Positions 5,307 through 6,112 of a stretch of DNA of 6,112 nucleotides are shown here, in pieces (the first letter of the stretch is position 1; each line of letters starts with the position of its first letter). Origin of the DNA: Desulfamplus sp. (GTDB taxonomy: Bacteria; Desulfobacterota; Desulfobacteria; Desulfobacterales; Desulfobacteraceae); assembly GCA_015233755.1 (NCBI GenBank), contig JADFXA010000140.1:1-6112 (forward strand), read 5' to 3'. The translations under genes were made by a program, and so were the position numbers. The notes beneath the pieces were generated by a model. It was not told where the DNA came from. It saw only the letters and a list, made by a program, of their open reading frames with translations, and searched no databases.

Positions 5307-6112
5307 ATGAAAAGAGTTAAAATAAACACCCTTCTTGCATCAGATAAACAAATAGAAAAAATTATTGTAAAAGGTTGGGTTAGGACAAAGCGTGATTCTA
5401 AAGAGTTTTCATTTATGGAGTTAAATGACGGTTCATGTTTAAAAAATATCCAGATTATTGCTGATAGCAAACTTGAAAATTACGTTGAAATCTCATCTAT
5501 AACAACTGGTTCTGCCGTTTCAATTGAGGGACGACTTGTAGAGTCTCCGGGAAAAGGTCAAAAATGGGAAATTCATGCTGATAAAGTTGATGTTATAAGT
5601 ATTGCACCTGAAGATTATCCTCTTCAGAAAAAAAGACACTCTGATGAATTTTTAAGAACTATTGCCCATCTACGCTCGAGAACTAATAAATATGGTGCAA
5701 TATTTCGCATAAGATCAGAGATGGCTTATGCAATTCATAAATTTTACAATGAAAAGGGGTTTAGATATTTACATACACCAATAATTACAGGTTCTGACTG
5801 TGAAGGAGCTGGTGAGATGTTTAGAGTCACAGCTCTTGATCCCTCATTAGTTGCGAAAACAGGCAAGATGGATTTCAATTCTGATTTTTTTGGGCAAGAG
5901 GCAAATCTTACTGTATCAGGTCAATTATCTGCTGAAATGTTTGCGTTGGCACTTGGAGATGTTTACACATTCGGGCCGACATTTAGAGCAGAAAATTCTA
6001 ACACCAGCCGTCATGTTGCAGAGTTTTGGATGGTTGAACCAGAAATGGCATTTTGCGATCTTAATGGTAATATAGATCATGCTCAAGAACTTCTAAAATA
6101 CCTAACAAAACA
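5307..6112 (+). CDS. asnS: asparaginyl-tRNA synthetase, N-terminal part (runs off window end)
   Basis: The frame stays open to the window edge, giving 268 complete codons of an enzyme that is about 460-470 residues in relatives. It is a class IIb synthetase that charges tRNA-Asn with asparagine. Residues about 16-105 form the OB-fold anticodon-binding domain, including VKGWVRTKRDSK (21-32) and GRLVESPGKGQ (75-85). YPLQKKRH (104-111) leads into the catalytic domain, with motif 1 around FYNEKGF-x4-TP (146-158), EGAGEMF (166-172), the LTVSGQL block (201-207) and motif 2 TFGPTFRAENSNTSRH (221-236). EGAGEMF and LTVSGQL are typical of AsnRS rather than AspRS. Motif 3 lies beyond the window. The ATG at 5307 is preceded by AAGG 5 bases upstream, and a probable -10 lies at 5278. 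It is transcribed divergently from trpS. Confidence 0.95.
   Translation, partial: MKRVKINTLLASDKQIEKIIVKGWVRTKRDSKEFSFMELNDGSCLKNIQIIADSKLENYVEISSITTGSAVSIEGRLVESPGKGQKWEIHADKVDVISIAPEDYPLQKKRHSDEFLRTIAHLRSRTNKYGAIFRIRSEMAYAIHKFYNEKGFRYLHTPIITGSDCEGAGEMFRVTALDPSLVAKTGKMDFNSDFFGQEANLTVSGQLSAEMFALALGDVYTFGPTFRAENSNTSRHVAEFWMVEPEMAFCDLNGNIDHAQELLKYLTK

Noticed and set aside
5225..5470. Minus-strand open frame of 81 codons over the asnS start
   Set aside because: It overlaps the conserved OB-fold of AsnRS in antisense, and its low-complexity hydrophobic translation reflects the AT-rich sequence.
5851..6075. Plus-strand open frame of 74 codons within asnS
   Set aside because: It is out of frame with asnS, which carries clear class II motifs over exactly this stretch.
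1..6112. Mobile element, CRISPR array or defence island
   Set aside because: No regularly spaced repeats, transposase or integrase genes, or defence-family domains were found. Codon use and base composition look even along the window by eye.

Overview
The window is an AT-rich bacterial chromosomal segment with mostly housekeeping genes. A membrane-lipid synthase, a TesA-type esterase with a predicted signal peptide, and a LolD/YbbA-type ABC ATPase suggest a Gram-negative cell envelope. The sequence alone does not let me name the phylum. I see no transposase, integrase, CRISPR array, phage gene or other sign of an accessory island.

Layout: (1) 138-2325, plus strand: a tight three-gene run of an HDOD signalling protein, a secreted GDSL/SGNH esterase (TesA-like) and a YbbA/LolD-like ABC ATPase. 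They join by one-base and four-base stop/start overlaps, so they are almost certainly one translationally coupled operon. (2) 2330-2414, minus strand: tRNA-Leu with anticodon UAG and encoded CCA, only 4 bases from the ABC stop codon. (3) 2505-5165, minus strand: trpS (tryptophanyl-tRNA synthetase), then a 489-residue membrane protein with two CDP-alcohol phosphatidyltransferase domains in one chain. A 117-base gap between them holds an irregular hairpin. A terminator-like hairpin follows the lipid gene, ahead of the tRNA. (4) 5307-6112, plus strand: the first 268 codons of asnS (asparaginyl-tRNA synthetase), divergent from trpS and running off the window edge.

Two themes recur: translation (tRNA-Leu, TrpRS, AsnRS) and the envelope (esterase, ABC ATPase, phospholipid head-group transferase). 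Nothing amounts to a clearly new system. The items most worth a second look are the tandem-domain phosphatidyltransferase with a degenerate motif in its first half, the charged insertion in TrpRS, the HDOD-esterase-ATPase operon without an adjacent permease gene, and the unusual G1-U72 end pair of the tRNA.
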